From positions 39,139,501 to 39,203,500 of the forward strand of contig NC_134109.1 of assembly GCF_040939455.1 (NCBI RefSeq): a DNA stretch of 64,000 bases. Direction: 5' to 3'. Below are positions 40,275 through 51,619 of the stretch, in pieces (the stretch's first letter is position 1; each line of letters starts with the position of its first letter). Both the position numbers and the translations under genes were made by a program. A model generated the notes under the pieces. It worked only from the letters and a program-made list of their open reading frames with translations. It was not told where the DNA came from and made no database searches. Source of the DNA: Microcebus murinus. Its lineage: Eukaryota > Chordata > Mammalia > Primates > Cheirogaleidae.

Positions 40275-40319
40275 CTGTACCCCATAATATGCCGAAATAA
40301 AAAAAAACAAAAAACAAAA
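40275..40319 (+). mobile_element. Ultra-short L1 3'-end insertion (copy 3)
   Basis: 'ctgtaccccataatatgcc' and 'gaaataaa' followed by an A-rich tail, about 45 bases in all. Flanked by the 15-bp TSD 'aaaaactttgtgtgt' at 40260-40274 and 40320-40334. Shares 'ccataatatgccgaaataaa' closely with copy 1. It sits between env and pol of the dead ERV. Confidence 0.85.
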
Positions 40320-40545
40320 AAAAACTTTGTGTGTAATTTAAAGGTAAACATAAATAGAAAAATGAAATTTATTGACTTTTATTCATTTAATCCACATTTT
40401 TAGAATTAAATTGTTAACATTAATTGAACAATGAGAACATCAATAAGTAAGATTTTATATGTACTTCAACATGGCCCTGGGGTCAAAACTAGAATGAATT
40501 AAATATAATTTTCATGGTAGTTAAACATTATGTTATGTTAAACAG

Positions 40546-41740
40546 TTACTTTAGATCGCCTAAAGGCTGGCCCCTCCACTGGGGGCTTGGGTCCTCTTCT
40601 TCCATGGGACACCTCTTTACTCTAGTGCAATGGACCCAAGGTTTCACTTCTGACAATTTCAGTGAGGTGTGAGTTAATAGAGGTACTTCATGGGGTCCCT
40701 TCCAATTCTTTGCTTTCAATGGGGGTGGGGACCAGAAATAGGGAAACTCATGCATAGTGGTTAGCACCTGATCCAGTCATTTGATTATATTGCTTTACTC
40801 AGCTTTCTTTACTCATGGTTAGGTTACCATACTTACCTCTGGGTGCCAGGACCCCTATCTGGAAGAGGACAAGTGAGTGAGTTAAATATAATTCCATTTC
40901 ACTTTCCTGTATTAATTCTAGGTTGTATGCAGTTTTTATTCTAGATGTAGGACTTTGGTTATTTGCTGGGTTACTTCCAATTTAAAAGAGGGTCCATTAT
41001 CACTCTGTATGAAGGAGGGGAGCCTATGAACATCTTGAAGTGCGGGATCATTGAGTACACTGTGTCTCGCTCTTTGGAGAAACAGTTACCACTGCGGGTC
41101 CACTCCAGAAATTCACAGGTGACCACAGAACATTGTGTAACAGATCCAGGTGCAGATCTCCGGAAGCAGATTCCCCTATGAGCACTGCCATGGGGTAGCC
41201 AAACATGATGACAACTTGAGCTGTCAAGCTGTCTCTACAGCTGCCCATCCATAGTGTCCATCACCAGTATGCCACTCTCCATCTGCTCATCCTCTTCCCC
41301 TGGACCGCTAATGCCCATCATCCCATCGTCCTCTGAGACCTGCTCCTACTCTCTGTTGGCAGACGCATGCAGGAACTCAGCGAAGGCAGTGATTCCCTTC
41401 AGAAGGATTCTGGTAACTTTAGATGTTCCCTCCACCTGGGTGGGACAAGCCTCTACCCAGCCTGAAAAGATATCCACTAATACTGAGTGAAACTGCCAAT
41501 CATCGAAAGGGTTGAGTCCCCCTACATGTTGGGCTCTTTGTGCAGTGGGTCACCTTTCTGTCCCTGGACCATCCTGAGCACATAGTTTGTTGCACACAGG
41601 GTTTTCCCAAATGAGGTCCCACCAAATCCATTAAGGCAAGCACACAAACAGTCCATTGTAAACAGGGTCCTCCCAAATGAGGTCCCCCCAAAATCCATTA
41701 GGGCATCACACCCCCAGTGTGTACACATGTGAGTGCCTCA
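40546..41740 (-). pseudogene. ERV pol remnant, integrase region
   Basis: Minus-strand segments in different frames recall integrase of class I ERVs. 41254-41515 reads VLVDIFSGWVEACPT, the strand that carries the first catalytic Asp of the D,D-35-E core. 41500-41730 gives an HWGCDALMDF segment, the likely HHCC zinc-binding N-terminus, partly duplicated. 40546-40767 ends with VKPWVHCTRVKRCP, typical of the C-terminal GPY/F-like region of gammaretroviral pol. The remaining catalytic residues were not found and 40800-41250 is unclear. Many stops and frameshifts. Integrase would insert proviral DNA, but this copy is dead. Confidence 0.7.
41592..41723 (-). repeat. 66-bp tandem duplication in the integrase remnant
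   Basis: Units 41592-41657 and 41658-41723 share 'cccaaatgaggtccc' (41606 and 41672) and 'aaatccatta'. On the minus strand each encodes a version of MDxGGTSFGRT/KTL. Confidence 0.8.
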
Positions 41741-42480
41741 TAAGTGGCTGAACCAAAACTTCAGGAAAGAGAATGAGTCCATGAGAATGCTGTCTCCACG
41801 TAGCTGTGCCATCCCAAATGGCAGAGTCCCAGTCCTTAGCTTTAAGAGGGGATCTAAATCTAGTCGGGTGTCAAGGCCCCAGATTGCATCCAGTGGCCCC
41901 GTTAGCAGCTCTGCCAGTGGCCTGACTTCTTTTTGCAATGTTGGTCACCCACTTGGGCTCAGCCATGGCTTAATTGAGACTATTTCTTAAGTGGCATATT
42001 TAATATTTCTATTCCTTGCCATCAGGAGACCCCCTTTCTTTCAAATAGCACTATCAGCATGTATAATTATAAAGGCATATTTAGAGTCCATATATATGTT
42101 TACCTTTTTTCCTCTCGATAACTGCTCTGGTTAAAGTAATCAGATCAGCTTTCTGGCTTGAAGTCCCAGGTGGCAGTGCCACTGCCATGATCACCGTGTA
42201 CCCAGCCCTTTGTTGTCCATAAAGCTGTTCAACCAGAAAGATCCCAATCTTGCCCAATCTTGCTCTGGCATCGGCTGATCTGACAGATCCACCCTGCTCT
42301 TTAGAATACACAGCCTCCAGAACCTCTAAACAGTCATGTTGTAAAGGCAAAATGGTGGCAGGATTGAGAATAGACCCAGTCACTTTAAAAGTAGCTGTTA
42401 CTGCCTGGAGGCAAAGAGGCCATCCTCCCACAATATTATTCATGGCATCAGACCAAGGCTTCCTCCTTGTTTTTCATATT
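41741..42480 (-). pseudogene. ERV pol remnant, RNase H region
   Basis: A 120-codon minus-strand open segment (42443 to 42081) contains GWPLCLQAVTAT, then CLEVLEAVYS, RAGYTVIM and LPPGTSSQKADLITLTRAV. This is the connection plus RNase H pattern of gammaretrovirus-like pol, which degrades RNA in RNA-DNA hybrids. It runs on, with a stop, to a KYAF...HA..AI.KKGGLL segment near 42030, and then through the 66-codon open segment at 41938-41738, which fits the tether before integrase. The usual WYTDGSS acidic motif is not visible, so catalytic residues are probably lost. No reverse transcriptase palm, protease or gag was found on the upstream side, so the copy is 5'-truncated near 42.48 kb. Confidence 0.8.
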
Positions 42481-42639
42481 ATTTACAAGTCAGGTAAACC
42501 CAAAGTGGGACAGTCATAAGCTGTCCCCTTAGCACTAGCTCTTGAAGCCAGGCCCTTATCTTTTCTGCTCACTTTTCATTGACCAAAACAAGCTACTTAG
42601 CCATGCCTAATTTCAAGGAAAACAAGAAAGTACAATTCT

Positions 42640-42957
42640 TTTTTTTTTTTTTTTTTTGAGACAAGGACTCACTCTGTTGCCCAGGCTGGAGTGCAGTTGC
42701 TCAATTATAGCTCACTGGAACCTCAAATTCCTGGGCTCAAGCTATTCTCCCACTTCAGCCTCCCCAGCAGCTAGGTCTACAGGTGCACACCATCATGTCT
42801 GGCTCATTTACAAAAAAAAAGTTTTGTTTTTTTTTTTGTAGAGACAGCATCTCTCTATGTTACCCAGGGTGATCTTGAACTTCTGATCTCAAGCAATCCT
42901 TCTGCCTTACCCTCCCAAAGTGCTGGGATTATTGGCATTAGTCACCACACCCAACCC
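42640..42957 (-). mobile_element. Alu SINE, old J-like copy, antisense
   Basis: 'gagacaaggactcactctgt' to 'gtcaccacacccaacc'. The flanks 'aagaaagtacaattct' and 'aaggataaacaattct' look like one decayed 16-bp TSD. Confidence 0.88.
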
Positions 42958-43058
42958 AAGGATAAACAATTCTATCATGTATCTGACAGGAAGGAAACCA
43001 GAATATATGCTAGACACTCTGATGACCAACCCAATTTCCTTTTCTGTATAGCCTAGAC

Positions 43059-43266
43059 CAGTGGTTTTCAAACTTTTTGACCATATCCCCATTATAAAAA
43101 ATACCTTTTGCATCACAACTCAATATATATTACATATATACAAGTATTTAGACAAGTTGCTAAATGTGATTCACTTTGTTATTTTCTGTTCCATTCTATT
43201 TAACTATTTGTTAAAAGTGTTGGGCATGACCAACTGATGAGCTGTGACAGGATTTGAAAAATACTG
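43059..43266. mobile_element. hAT (Charlie-like) non-autonomous transposon with TSD
   Basis: Terminal inverted repeats 'cagtggttttcaaac' and 'gatttgaaaaatactg' bound 208 bp. 8-bp flanks 'gcctagac' (43051-43058) and 'gcctagaa' (43267-43274) form the hAT-type TSD with one mismatch. Confidence 0.82.
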
Positions 43267-43274
43267 GCCTAGAA

Positions 43275-44385
43275 GACATGAGGTCAACACCCTCAACACT
43301 TTCTTACTGCAAATCCCAAACATTTCTCATTGCAAATCCCACTCCACAAATCTATCTTCTCTATGTCTATACCCTTGCTCTGAGCACTGCTGATGAAAAA
43401 TCACACACTTATGAAGACCCGGTGGAGAGAATACATTTGTGGAGGTTTGATCTCCATAATTATGTTATTTTGTCCAGCATCTCCTATGTGTCCTATCCCA
43501 TCACCCTCCCTTCTCTGCAAATGTATCTGCATGCACACATAATTGGAGCCATTTTAGGGTCATGCTCCTTTAACTTCCCACTTCATGTATGTAACCTTAT
43601 CAGTGTCTGCATTCTCTCTCACTGGGCTTACATTCTAATCATCCTACCTGTTCCACCATTTTCTGGCTGCTGGACAACCTTAGGTAAGGTGTTATTTTTT
43701 CCTTTGGGCTCATTGAGAGCTCAGGCCTGGTTGCTGGTGTGTCTTCAGATGGCAGGAATCCTACAGGAAGTACAAGGCAAAGGGGTCTTTGGCCCTTTTG
43801 TGCCTTGCACAGTTTGTGCCTCCCTAGATGCCCAAAGAAGGCCCTCAGCCCTCTGCCTTCCCTGTGTCCCACTAGCTTAGAAGTCAGGGAAGACATAGGC
43901 CTACCATTGGCTCTCTCCTGGCTTTTGGGGTCAGGATGACCAGCACACTCACATGGGGTTGAGGTCAGCAATCCCCAGGGTCTGTAGTTTGCTGAATGCC
44001 AAGTTTTTCCCATTATCCACTGCCTCTGGTTCTTACCTTTGAGTCCAGTTCACAGGGAAGGAAGCTGCATACCAGGTCATTCCACTGGAAGCTCCAAACC
44101 AGGTAATTCCTGCATCGCTATAGTCGCCCCTGTACCCAGTAACCTGAAGGTCCCAGCAGCTCCATGAGTCAGGAGAGGCAGATGGCTTGTGGGAATAGAC
44201 AAGAAGTAGCTGCTTTCAGAATGCTTTTTTCTGGGATCCAAATAGCTAAATGTCTGTCTAGCTCGTTTATCTCTTTCATTTACTGCCAAGCTTCTCAAAA
44301 AAGAAACGTTACCTGTTTTCTCCCTTTCCCATCTCACATTTGCTTTAGAATCCACTGCAGTGAAATATTAGTTTCATCACTTCCC
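43275..44385. other. Stretch with no recognised gene
   Basis: Contains the longest open frame of the window (43254-43880, plus strand, 208 codons), which starts within the hAT element and has no recognisable domain. No repeat family was identified with confidence. Confidence 0.4.
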
Positions 44386-44389
44386 TGAA

Positions 44390-44845
44390 ACTACTCTGGC
44401 AAAGGCAACCAGTGACTTCCCAAGTGCCAAAATCACTGGAGTCTTCATAGTTCTCAGGTCTTATTTGATCTCTCAGTTGCATTTACCCTTGCTGATCTCT
44501 CTTATCCCTTTTTTGACTTTTCATTGGGCTTCCACGACAATATTCTCTTCTAGTTCTCTTATTTCTTTGATCCTTCTTCTTCTGCCCTTTCTGGCTTTTA
44601 TATCTCTCCTGCCCTCTTTAATTTGGTGTCACTCATAGTTCTGTTCTTTTCTGACTCTGCTTGCCTCGCACTATATTTTGCCACTTTCATGTGAATGATT
44701 CCCAAATTTAGGTTTCTATCCAAAATTTCCCTTCCAAACTTCAGATTCATTTATGCAACTGTCAACAGGGCATTTCTGCCTGGACATTCCAGAGGCTTTC
44801 CAAAGACAATATCCAAAAAGGAAAGTAATTTTTCTCAGAAGTAGT
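44390..44845 (+). mobile_element. L2 LINE fragment
   Basis: 'gtgaatgattcccaaattta' and 'ccttccaaacttcagattca' follow L2 ORF2 text. It is probably continued at 45421 after two insertions. Confidence 0.65.
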
Positions 44846-44855
44846 ATTATACAGC

Positions 44856-45201
44856 TCAGGGGTTAGCAAAATAAGGCTCAGGGGTGAAATCTGGTCCACT
44901 GCCTGGTTTCTTTTTTTTAATTTTTTATAGCCTACAAACTAAAAATGGTTTCTACATTTTTAAATGGCTGAAAAAAAATCAAAAGAATAATAATATTTCA
45001 CGACACATGAAAATTATATGAAATTCAAATTTCATTGTTTAACAACATTACCCATTTGTTTATGTTATTGTTTATGTTGGCTATAGCTTTCTTATTACAA
45101 AAGCAGAGAGGAATAGTTGCAACAGAGATCATATGGTCCACAAAGCCTAAAATAGTTGCTATTCGGCTCTTTACAGAAAAAGTTTGCTGACCCCCAGTGT
45201 A
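44856..45201. mobile_element. hAT-type non-autonomous transposon
   Basis: Starts 'caggggttagcaaaataagg', ends 'aaaaagtttgctgaccccca'. Internal 'catgaaaattatatgaaatt' is characteristic of a mammalian hAT family. The TSD is degraded. Confidence 0.75.
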
Positions 45202-45204
45202 GCT

Positions 45205-45420
45205 AAGTGGACATAGCTTTGAATCTCAGCTCTATCACCTATTCTCCATGCAACCTGGGCAAATTACTCCTCTTAATTTTAGTTTCCTTATCTGTAAAAT
45301 GAGAATACTATATTTATTCCTCAAGGTATTTTGTAATTAATAAAAAGATAACACATGTAAGATACTTGGCATAGCAGTGCCTGATACATATTGCCCCATA
45401 AATGTTAACTATTGTTACTT
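45205..45420 (+). mobile_element. MIR SINE
   Basis: 'tttgaatctcagctctatca', 'cctgggcaaattactcctct' and 'gtttccttatctgtaaaatg' are the MIR core and 3' half. Confidence 0.85.
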
Positions 45421-45605
45421 CTCCCCACACTCACTCTTCCTCCTGTTTTTTCTATCTTGGTAAAAGCTGCATGGTCCACTGGTCACCCAAGCTAGAAACT
45501 TGGCAGTCATTCTAGGTTTTACATCCTATTTGTTGTTGATTTTACCTCCACGAAATCTAATATGTCCACCCTTTTCTCTTCACATCCACTGATATTGCCT
45601 TTTTT
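45421..45605 (+). mobile_element. L2 LINE fragment (continuation)
   Basis: 'aaacttggcagtcattctag' corresponds to the L2 segment downstream of that at 44390-44845. Confidence 0.5.
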
Positions 45606-46254
45606 GTTGTTATTGTTATTTTTCCATTTTTAATGAAGCTATATATGAATTAACACCATTCTCTAAAGTAAAGGCAGTGCATCTGCATCATTAGTAATAA
45701 TCCATAACCAAAATGATCCCTTAGGAAAAGATTGGGAGAGCTGGAAATAGAGCTCCATAGCCTTGTTATATAATTTATAACAGAAGCCATCTTAACAAAT
45801 CATATATTAAAATATCCTTTATGAAAATACTAAGAAATTTAGTGATTGCATTGATTGCATCAACTTGGCATTGACCTAGCAGTACTTGTTTTCTTTTCAT
45901 ATTCCTAAAATAATGACATGTACACACCTAACCCTGATATATTGGTTAAGAAAAATATTAATAGTTTGGAGGTAGGGAGGCTCTGAGATAAGTTAATAAA
46001 GGAAAAAGCCTTTAAGTTAAAAGGTGTTTTCTGCTGAAGTAAGTTCTGAGAAAAGTCAACATTTAGTAGTGGTTACACGGACTCACCATGTGGTACTATC
46101 TAACGCTATACGCTCAGAAAGGTTGGTTTGGAATGGCTATTGCCTTTTTTCACATCTAATCTTCTCTTGTCTGTACTCTCTCCTAACTTGTTTTCCTGAA
46201 TCAGAATTTGTCCTCATTTCTCTGTTTTCTGCGTTACTCCTTGAGTGGGTATTC
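45606..46254. other. Stretch with no recognised feature
   Basis: AT-rich, apparently unique. Confidence 0.4.
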
Positions 46255-46740
46255 TAAACTGAAAATTGTACTGTGTTACTCCCCACCTTAAAACCACGCA
46301 AGGACTCCCCATTATCTGCAGCATAAAACCTGAACTCCTCTTGGTGTCCTCCATGGCTACTTCTCTGCTCAGCCTTAACCCTCACCCCGCCCTACCTTGC
46401 ACCCCAGGTGCCAGCCTTTTTATGGCTTGACATTTCTAAGGCAACCTGTGATGCCCTCCCCACCCTGGCCACCCAGGCAGATTCCACTTCACTTTTCACA
46501 TTCAACTCAAGCATCAGGGCCACTATGAAGTAAAACTCCATTTAACTCCCCTATTCTTGTGCAGAATTGAGTACTTCCTTTGGGTTCTCAGAGACTCATG
46601 TTTTTTAGTCACAGAAGGTAATTGCGATTCTAGGTTATAAGCTCCTTAAGAGCAGGATAAATATTCAACTCGCAGAGTTTAGGATAGCGGTTGGTACAGT
46701 GTGGAAACTTACACATGTTTATCAAAAGAAAGAATGAACA
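46255..46740 (+). mobile_element. L2 LINE 3' end
   Basis: 'aaaccacgcaaggactcccc', 'acattcaactcaagcatcag' and 'aggttataagctccttaaga' trace the L2 3' end almost to its terminus. Confidence 0.75.
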
Positions 46741-46834
46741 AATTTCTATAAATGTATAATACAGATACGTACATAGATGCCCAAATAATCATTTATTGAC
46801 CTGTCTTTTCCCTCTGTGATTTTTCAAGAAATCA

Positions 46835-47009
46835 AAGTGATTCTCAAAGTGTGGTCTCCCTGGACCAGCATCATCAGCATCACCTGGGACTTGGTTAGAA
46901 ATGCAGATTCTTCACTTCCTAAGTCAGACACTTTGGAGGTGGGCCCAGCAAATCATATCAGTAAGCCTTCCAGGAGATTCTGATGCATGCTAAAGTTTGA
47001 GAATCACTG
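46835..47009. mobile_element. MER5A-like hAT element
   Basis: Inverted termini 'agtgattctcaaagtgtgg' and 'aaagtttgagaatcactg', with 'gcatcacctgggacttggtt' inside. Confidence 0.85.
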
Positions 47010-47018
47010 CCCTAGACT

Positions 47019-47128
47019 AGTTTTTCTCAAACTGTGACTGTGGACCCCCTATATTAGAATCACCTGGGGTGATTGTTTTAGAACTATCAGACCCCATCCA
47101 TCCCAGAGTCTCTGGGTGCATTGAAATA
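47019..47128. mobile_element. MER5-like hAT element, truncated
   Basis: 'tagtttttctcaaactgtga' and 'tagaatcacctggggtgatt'. Only one terminus is present. Confidence 0.65.
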
Positions 47129-47311
47129 GCTGTGCTTTCAACCCTGACTGCTCATTAGAAGTACCTGGGCAGGACTTAAAAATAACAGCTAGTGCTCTAA
47201 CTCTATTCCCAGAGATTCAGCTTCTTTGGGTTTGTTGTAGGAGCTGGCATAAATATATTTTTTAAAGCTCCCCAGGTGATACAAATGCACAGCAAGGGTT
47301 GAGAACCACTG
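47129..47311. mobile_element. MER5-related hAT element
   Basis: 'tgctttcaaccctgactgct' pairs with the terminal 'agcaagggttgagaaccact'. 'aaagctccccaggtgataca' lies inside. Confidence 0.75.
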
Positions 47312-47314
47312 CAC

Positions 47315-47505
47315 TAGGAACATGGGCTTTGGGGTCTAATAACTTATCTTCTAGTCCTGATGCCACCACTTCCTAGCGGTGTGACTTTGGGCAAATTAAT
47401 TCTAAGTTTCAGTTTCTTGTCTATAATGAAGACGAAATGGAATAATATGTGTAAAGAGCTTAACACAAGACGTGGCGCACAGCAAGCTCTTAAGAGATGT
47501 TAATA
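47315..47505 (+). mobile_element. MIR SINE
   Basis: 'tgccaccacttcctagcggt', 'gtgactttgggcaaattaat' and 'gtggcgcacagcaagctctt' follow MIR from core to 3' end. Confidence 0.82.
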
Positions 47506-49570
47506 GAACCCCTGTGGTTCTTTATGCACACTAACGTCTAGGAAACACGGAGCTAGAGAATATGTTATTCTCTGAAACTGATCGAGTGCTAGTGGAATTG
47601 CTTTGCTCTTCAGCAGGTTTGATCAGGAACCACGTAGATTCCCTAACTTGCAGTTGTACTATTTCATCCAGGTAATCAATCCTATTTAATCCTGCTGGTG
47701 GTGATGCATGTGTACCTGCAGAGACGCACATGATTGGAAGTGCTTTGTAAGTGTCTATCATGCCCTCTTACTCATGAGCATTTAATAAGTGTATTTTTTC
47801 TTCCCAATTATTATAAATTCCAATTCTTGTGGACAGGGATTTTTATATTTTGTTTTCTTATCACTATGCCTAGCAGAGTGCTAGATACATGAGAGACCCT
47901 CAGATTGACTGAAATGCAGGCTCCACACATGCCAATCTCAGTCTTGCCTAGCATGATCCTGAGTAGGTTTTCTGAATTCCCTGTGTTTTGATTTTCTCAT
48001 CTGAGAAGGGGAGGGGCTATTTCAATTTACTTCCCAGGGCCGCTAAGAAAAATAACAAATACGAATGTCCACACAGCACCTTAGCATTTCTAGTGTGCCC
48101 TCAATTTGCAAATATTCAAAGAAAACAGATGTGAGTTTCCCTGTAGCTATTGTTGGTGCTCTGAATATTTATTTTAGGTTGACATTGCTGCTATCACCAG
48201 GTATCTTAGGACTGCCTTCCTTTACTGTGACATTTCATCATGAATGGTCATTTTAATGTGAACTGTATAAATGCCCAATTACAAAAGAATTAAGATGTAG
48301 TCATTTTTAAGCCTTAATATTGCCTTTTTATTTTCTTTCTCTTGGAATTCCAAAAGGCATCTATTCTCCAAGATTTAATTGGCACCTTTAAAAAGGAAAA
48401 TAATGATTTTAGAAGCACAGAGGGCCACCATATAAATCCCATATACTTTATGGACTAAGAGTGTGTTAAAAAGATGAAAACTCTGATTTTTATCCATGAT
48501 GAAATACATAAACCTTGTTTCCAGGACTTTGGTGTAGTTGTTTCAGTGATCAGGGTTTTGTAATGATGCCACCTACATGATTGACTCTCATTAGGAATGA
48601 TAGTCACCTTTGAAGACTGGTCAGGAATCAGTACGTCAGAGAATATTCTCTTTGAACCATTGTTAAAGCAGAACTTTGAGAGTCAGAAGTAGCCTGGGGT
48701 TGTTCTGAAAATCACCTTTTCTTACTGCTATTATTAATATGTTCAGTACCTTGTTCTAGTCCTATTTAAATCACAAAGCATTGGTCTTGAATTTTTATAT
48801 ATACTTATTATAGTGCTTTAGGCAGCTGGTTTTTATTTTAGTTAGAATTAGTCACACTGTTCTCTGGCCTTGGAATTTGTAAGAGTTTTGGATGGAGAGA
48901 CTGTTCTTGGAAGCTGAGGCCTGTGCAATTTTGTTAAAATGTTTTGGCTTACTGAATTCACTGCTGTGGTTCTTGACAGATGAAGGGTGTGTATGAATTG
49001 GCTGTAATTTTTCTGTTAAATCAGGCAAAACTACATATTGGGTGGCTTTTACTAATTCAGTTTTATTTATTTTCTGAATGTTAGGACATTACATAGAACT
49101 CCTAGAAAGGAGTTAGGTAGTTATTATATCAGTGCTCTTAGCTTATTTTATCACTATAAGATCCCCCAAATTATTTCTAAAGGTGTACTGATATATGAAA
49201 TGTATTTAGATTCATGAACATTTATAGGATGATTCTGATGAATCTGTTTGAGTATTAGGGCTTGGATTGCCTATTTTAAGAAATTCTCATGTCCATCATA
49301 ATTCATTCTTCTGTTAATTCAATCAGAAATCACTTAATTTTCCATTGAAATTTCCAGTGACATCAATGTACTTCTGCATCAATGTACTTTTGCATTACAA
49401 TGTACTTGTATTTGATCAAACTTTAAAGGTAAGTCTTACAATTTAACCTGCAGAGCTAGTTGGTAGAAAACATTTGGTATTGATGTTAGGTCTGATTTAT
49501 TTTCCCACCTAAAAATTCTAGTGAGTCCTTTCATTTATCTGACATTTGTCAAGTCTCCACCCTATACTAA
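47506..49570. other. Repeat-poor stretch with no recognised gene
   Basis: Only an L2-like 3' tail at 47815-47925 ('cactatgcctagcagagtgc') was recognised. 48.0-49.5 kb otherwise looks unique and AT-rich, with no coding similarity. Confidence 0.4.
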
Positions 49571-51100
49571 ATTCTGTGCCAAAGGCTGGCATACTTTGGA
49601 AATAAAGAGATGAAAGACAGTCTGTTGTCTCAGGGAGTTCTGGGGTGTCAGGTGAGGAAACAAATAAGATACAAAGTGCTAAAGACGTCCTGGAGAGAGT
49701 GCTTACAGAGAATTCCCAAGGTTTCTCTTTCTTTCCAGAAGAAATCAGGGATGGTCCTGGTCTTTCTCTGCCTGCAGCCTCTTCTGAAAATCTGGTGCAG
49801 ACTGTGATTCAGAGTGCAGAGAAGTGTAGGCTTCTAGCTGATTCCTGAAGAAACAAAACAAAACAAAAAGCTTTTGCACGCGAGGTGGTGCTGCTGCTCT
49901 GCGGCAAGAACTGGCCGTCACTGTTAGAGACGGTGGACGTCCCCTGTCATCTTTGCACTTCCGCTGAAAACCTGAATTCTTACACTTTACCCTCCTCAGC
50001 CTTATAGGGCATTTAATTCCTGGTACATTTATTTTCTGAATGAAAAGATCTACTTCATCTCTGAAGTGCTATTCATCTACCATCTTACAGGGGAGTGCCT
50101 TTGCTTTCACTAAAAGTTATTGAGGCTTTCCTGGGAGTGTTCTTGAGAAATACAGTATTTACTACCTAAACGCCCTGGGTTTTTTGTTTTGTTTGTGGTT
50201 TTGGTTGGCCCGACAAACTTTTGCGATTGCCTTAGCTGTTGAAGGGTTTTTTTGAAAGGGTGGAATGAAGGCAGGAGAAGGAGGCCCCGAAGCACTGAAT
50301 TGCATTAGAGTTTTTTTTTTTTTTTTTTTTTTTTTTAAATAATTGCTGCAGTATTCCTGGTAAGAAAAGTTATTAGGTGTTTATGGATGTTTCAAAGGAC
50401 CAAGGGAAAAAAATGCAGATTCCATGGTAAAATACCCACCTGGGGACCCTTAACACTCAGAACAGAACCTCAGTTGGGAATGCTAAGGGGTGTGAGCAGT
50501 GTAAAGCAGCAGTTGTTTCTAACATGGGGTGTTAGCTGGATGTAGGCCAAGACCAAAGCGGCTGCCAGAAGCATCCCTAAGGGAGAATGGCTTGGCTTGG
50601 CCAGGTAGATCAGGAATACAGGTTTTCTTCCTACTAAGCCACACCCAACTTCTTCCTAAACGGAGAAAGCCCAGTCTAGTTAATGGAGGGCTCTCTCCCT
50701 ATCTGCCTTCCTGCCAGGAAGTGTGGTGGGAAGCAGGCTTATGAGAGGAGGTAAAAAATCAGAGTTCCACAAAAGGCACAAAGAAGTGTTTTTAGGCTAA
50801 TAATTTTGGGTTGCTGTTTTAGAATAACATTATTTTCTCCCCCTTCGAGATGAAGTTGCTTTAAATTGGTTTTTGCAGGGCAGGTGAGGGAGTGGCTTTA
50901 ACTTGGTTCACTCTTATATCTGATCCACTTTGGGATCCATAGGACTTATTTGCTTTTCAGAATCTAGCATTTGATCATGGGTCCATTTAGCATTCAAGTT
51001 TGGGAATATTCTGAGGAGCGGGGAATCTATAAGATGGGTTCAAAAGGCTATGAAAATTATATCAGATTTTTTTGAAATATTATTTTCAATAATGGTATGG
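49571..51100. other. Stretch with no gene; small CpG cluster at 49875-49970
   Basis: 49571-49850 may be an old dispersed repeat. 49875-49970 has about seven CpGs in an AT-rich area ('ttttgcacgcgaggtg', 'agacggtggacgtcccc'). A 26-base T-tract lies at 50311-50336. No exon or promoter could be supported. Confidence 0.4.
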
Positions 51101-51178
51101 ATGTTTATATCCTTCTATGTTTATATCCTTGTTTATATCCTTCTAATGTTTATATCCAATGTTTATATCCTTCTAATC
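51101..51178 (+). repeat. Small minisatellite, 'atgtttatatccttcta' type
   Basis: Five imperfect 13-18 base units built on 'gtttatatcc' with variable 'ttcta' tails. Confidence 0.9.
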
Positions 51179-51234
51179 TCTTCAGTGCCAGGATCATAAA
51201 ACAGAGTATATTGCCACATAACATCTCATGATAC

Positions 51235-51420
51235 TGTTTGTTCCTAAATTGATTATATATATGATTTAATATATATTAATACATACATTATACTATATTA
51301 CATAAAGTATACATCATATATGGATATTATATGAGATGATTATATAACACATTGTGCATATGTGATGTATGTAATATTGATTGCACACTTTATACATTAT
51401 GTATGTAGCTGCTTTTTATT
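51235..51420. repeat. AT-rich low-complexity region
   Basis: Alternating TA/ATAT text with many self-complementary stretches such as 'tatatatatgat' and 'atcatatatgg'. No element assigned. Confidence 0.6.
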
Positions 51421-51619
51421 GTATATTATGGAACATCAAGCAATGAAAAGATTACTACATACTCAGTAAGACTTAGGGCTATATAGATCAGTAATTATGT
51501 ATACTAAAGTTCAAATCAAATTAAACTAATTTGGCAGCCACCCTCCGTAAAACTCTTTCCTGGTCACTATTTGGGATACCTATAAGTTCAAGACAAAATT
51601 ATGAAAACTTAAATGAAAT

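Noticed and set aside
43254..43880. Longest open frame of the window, 208 codons, plus strand
   Set aside because: It starts inside a hAT element, shows no recognisable domain, no promoter or splice context, and a length of this order can arise by chance in 64 kb.
49645..49848. Acidic-looking 67-codon frame
   Set aside because: Overlaps what looks like an old dispersed repeat, has no domain, and is likely chance.
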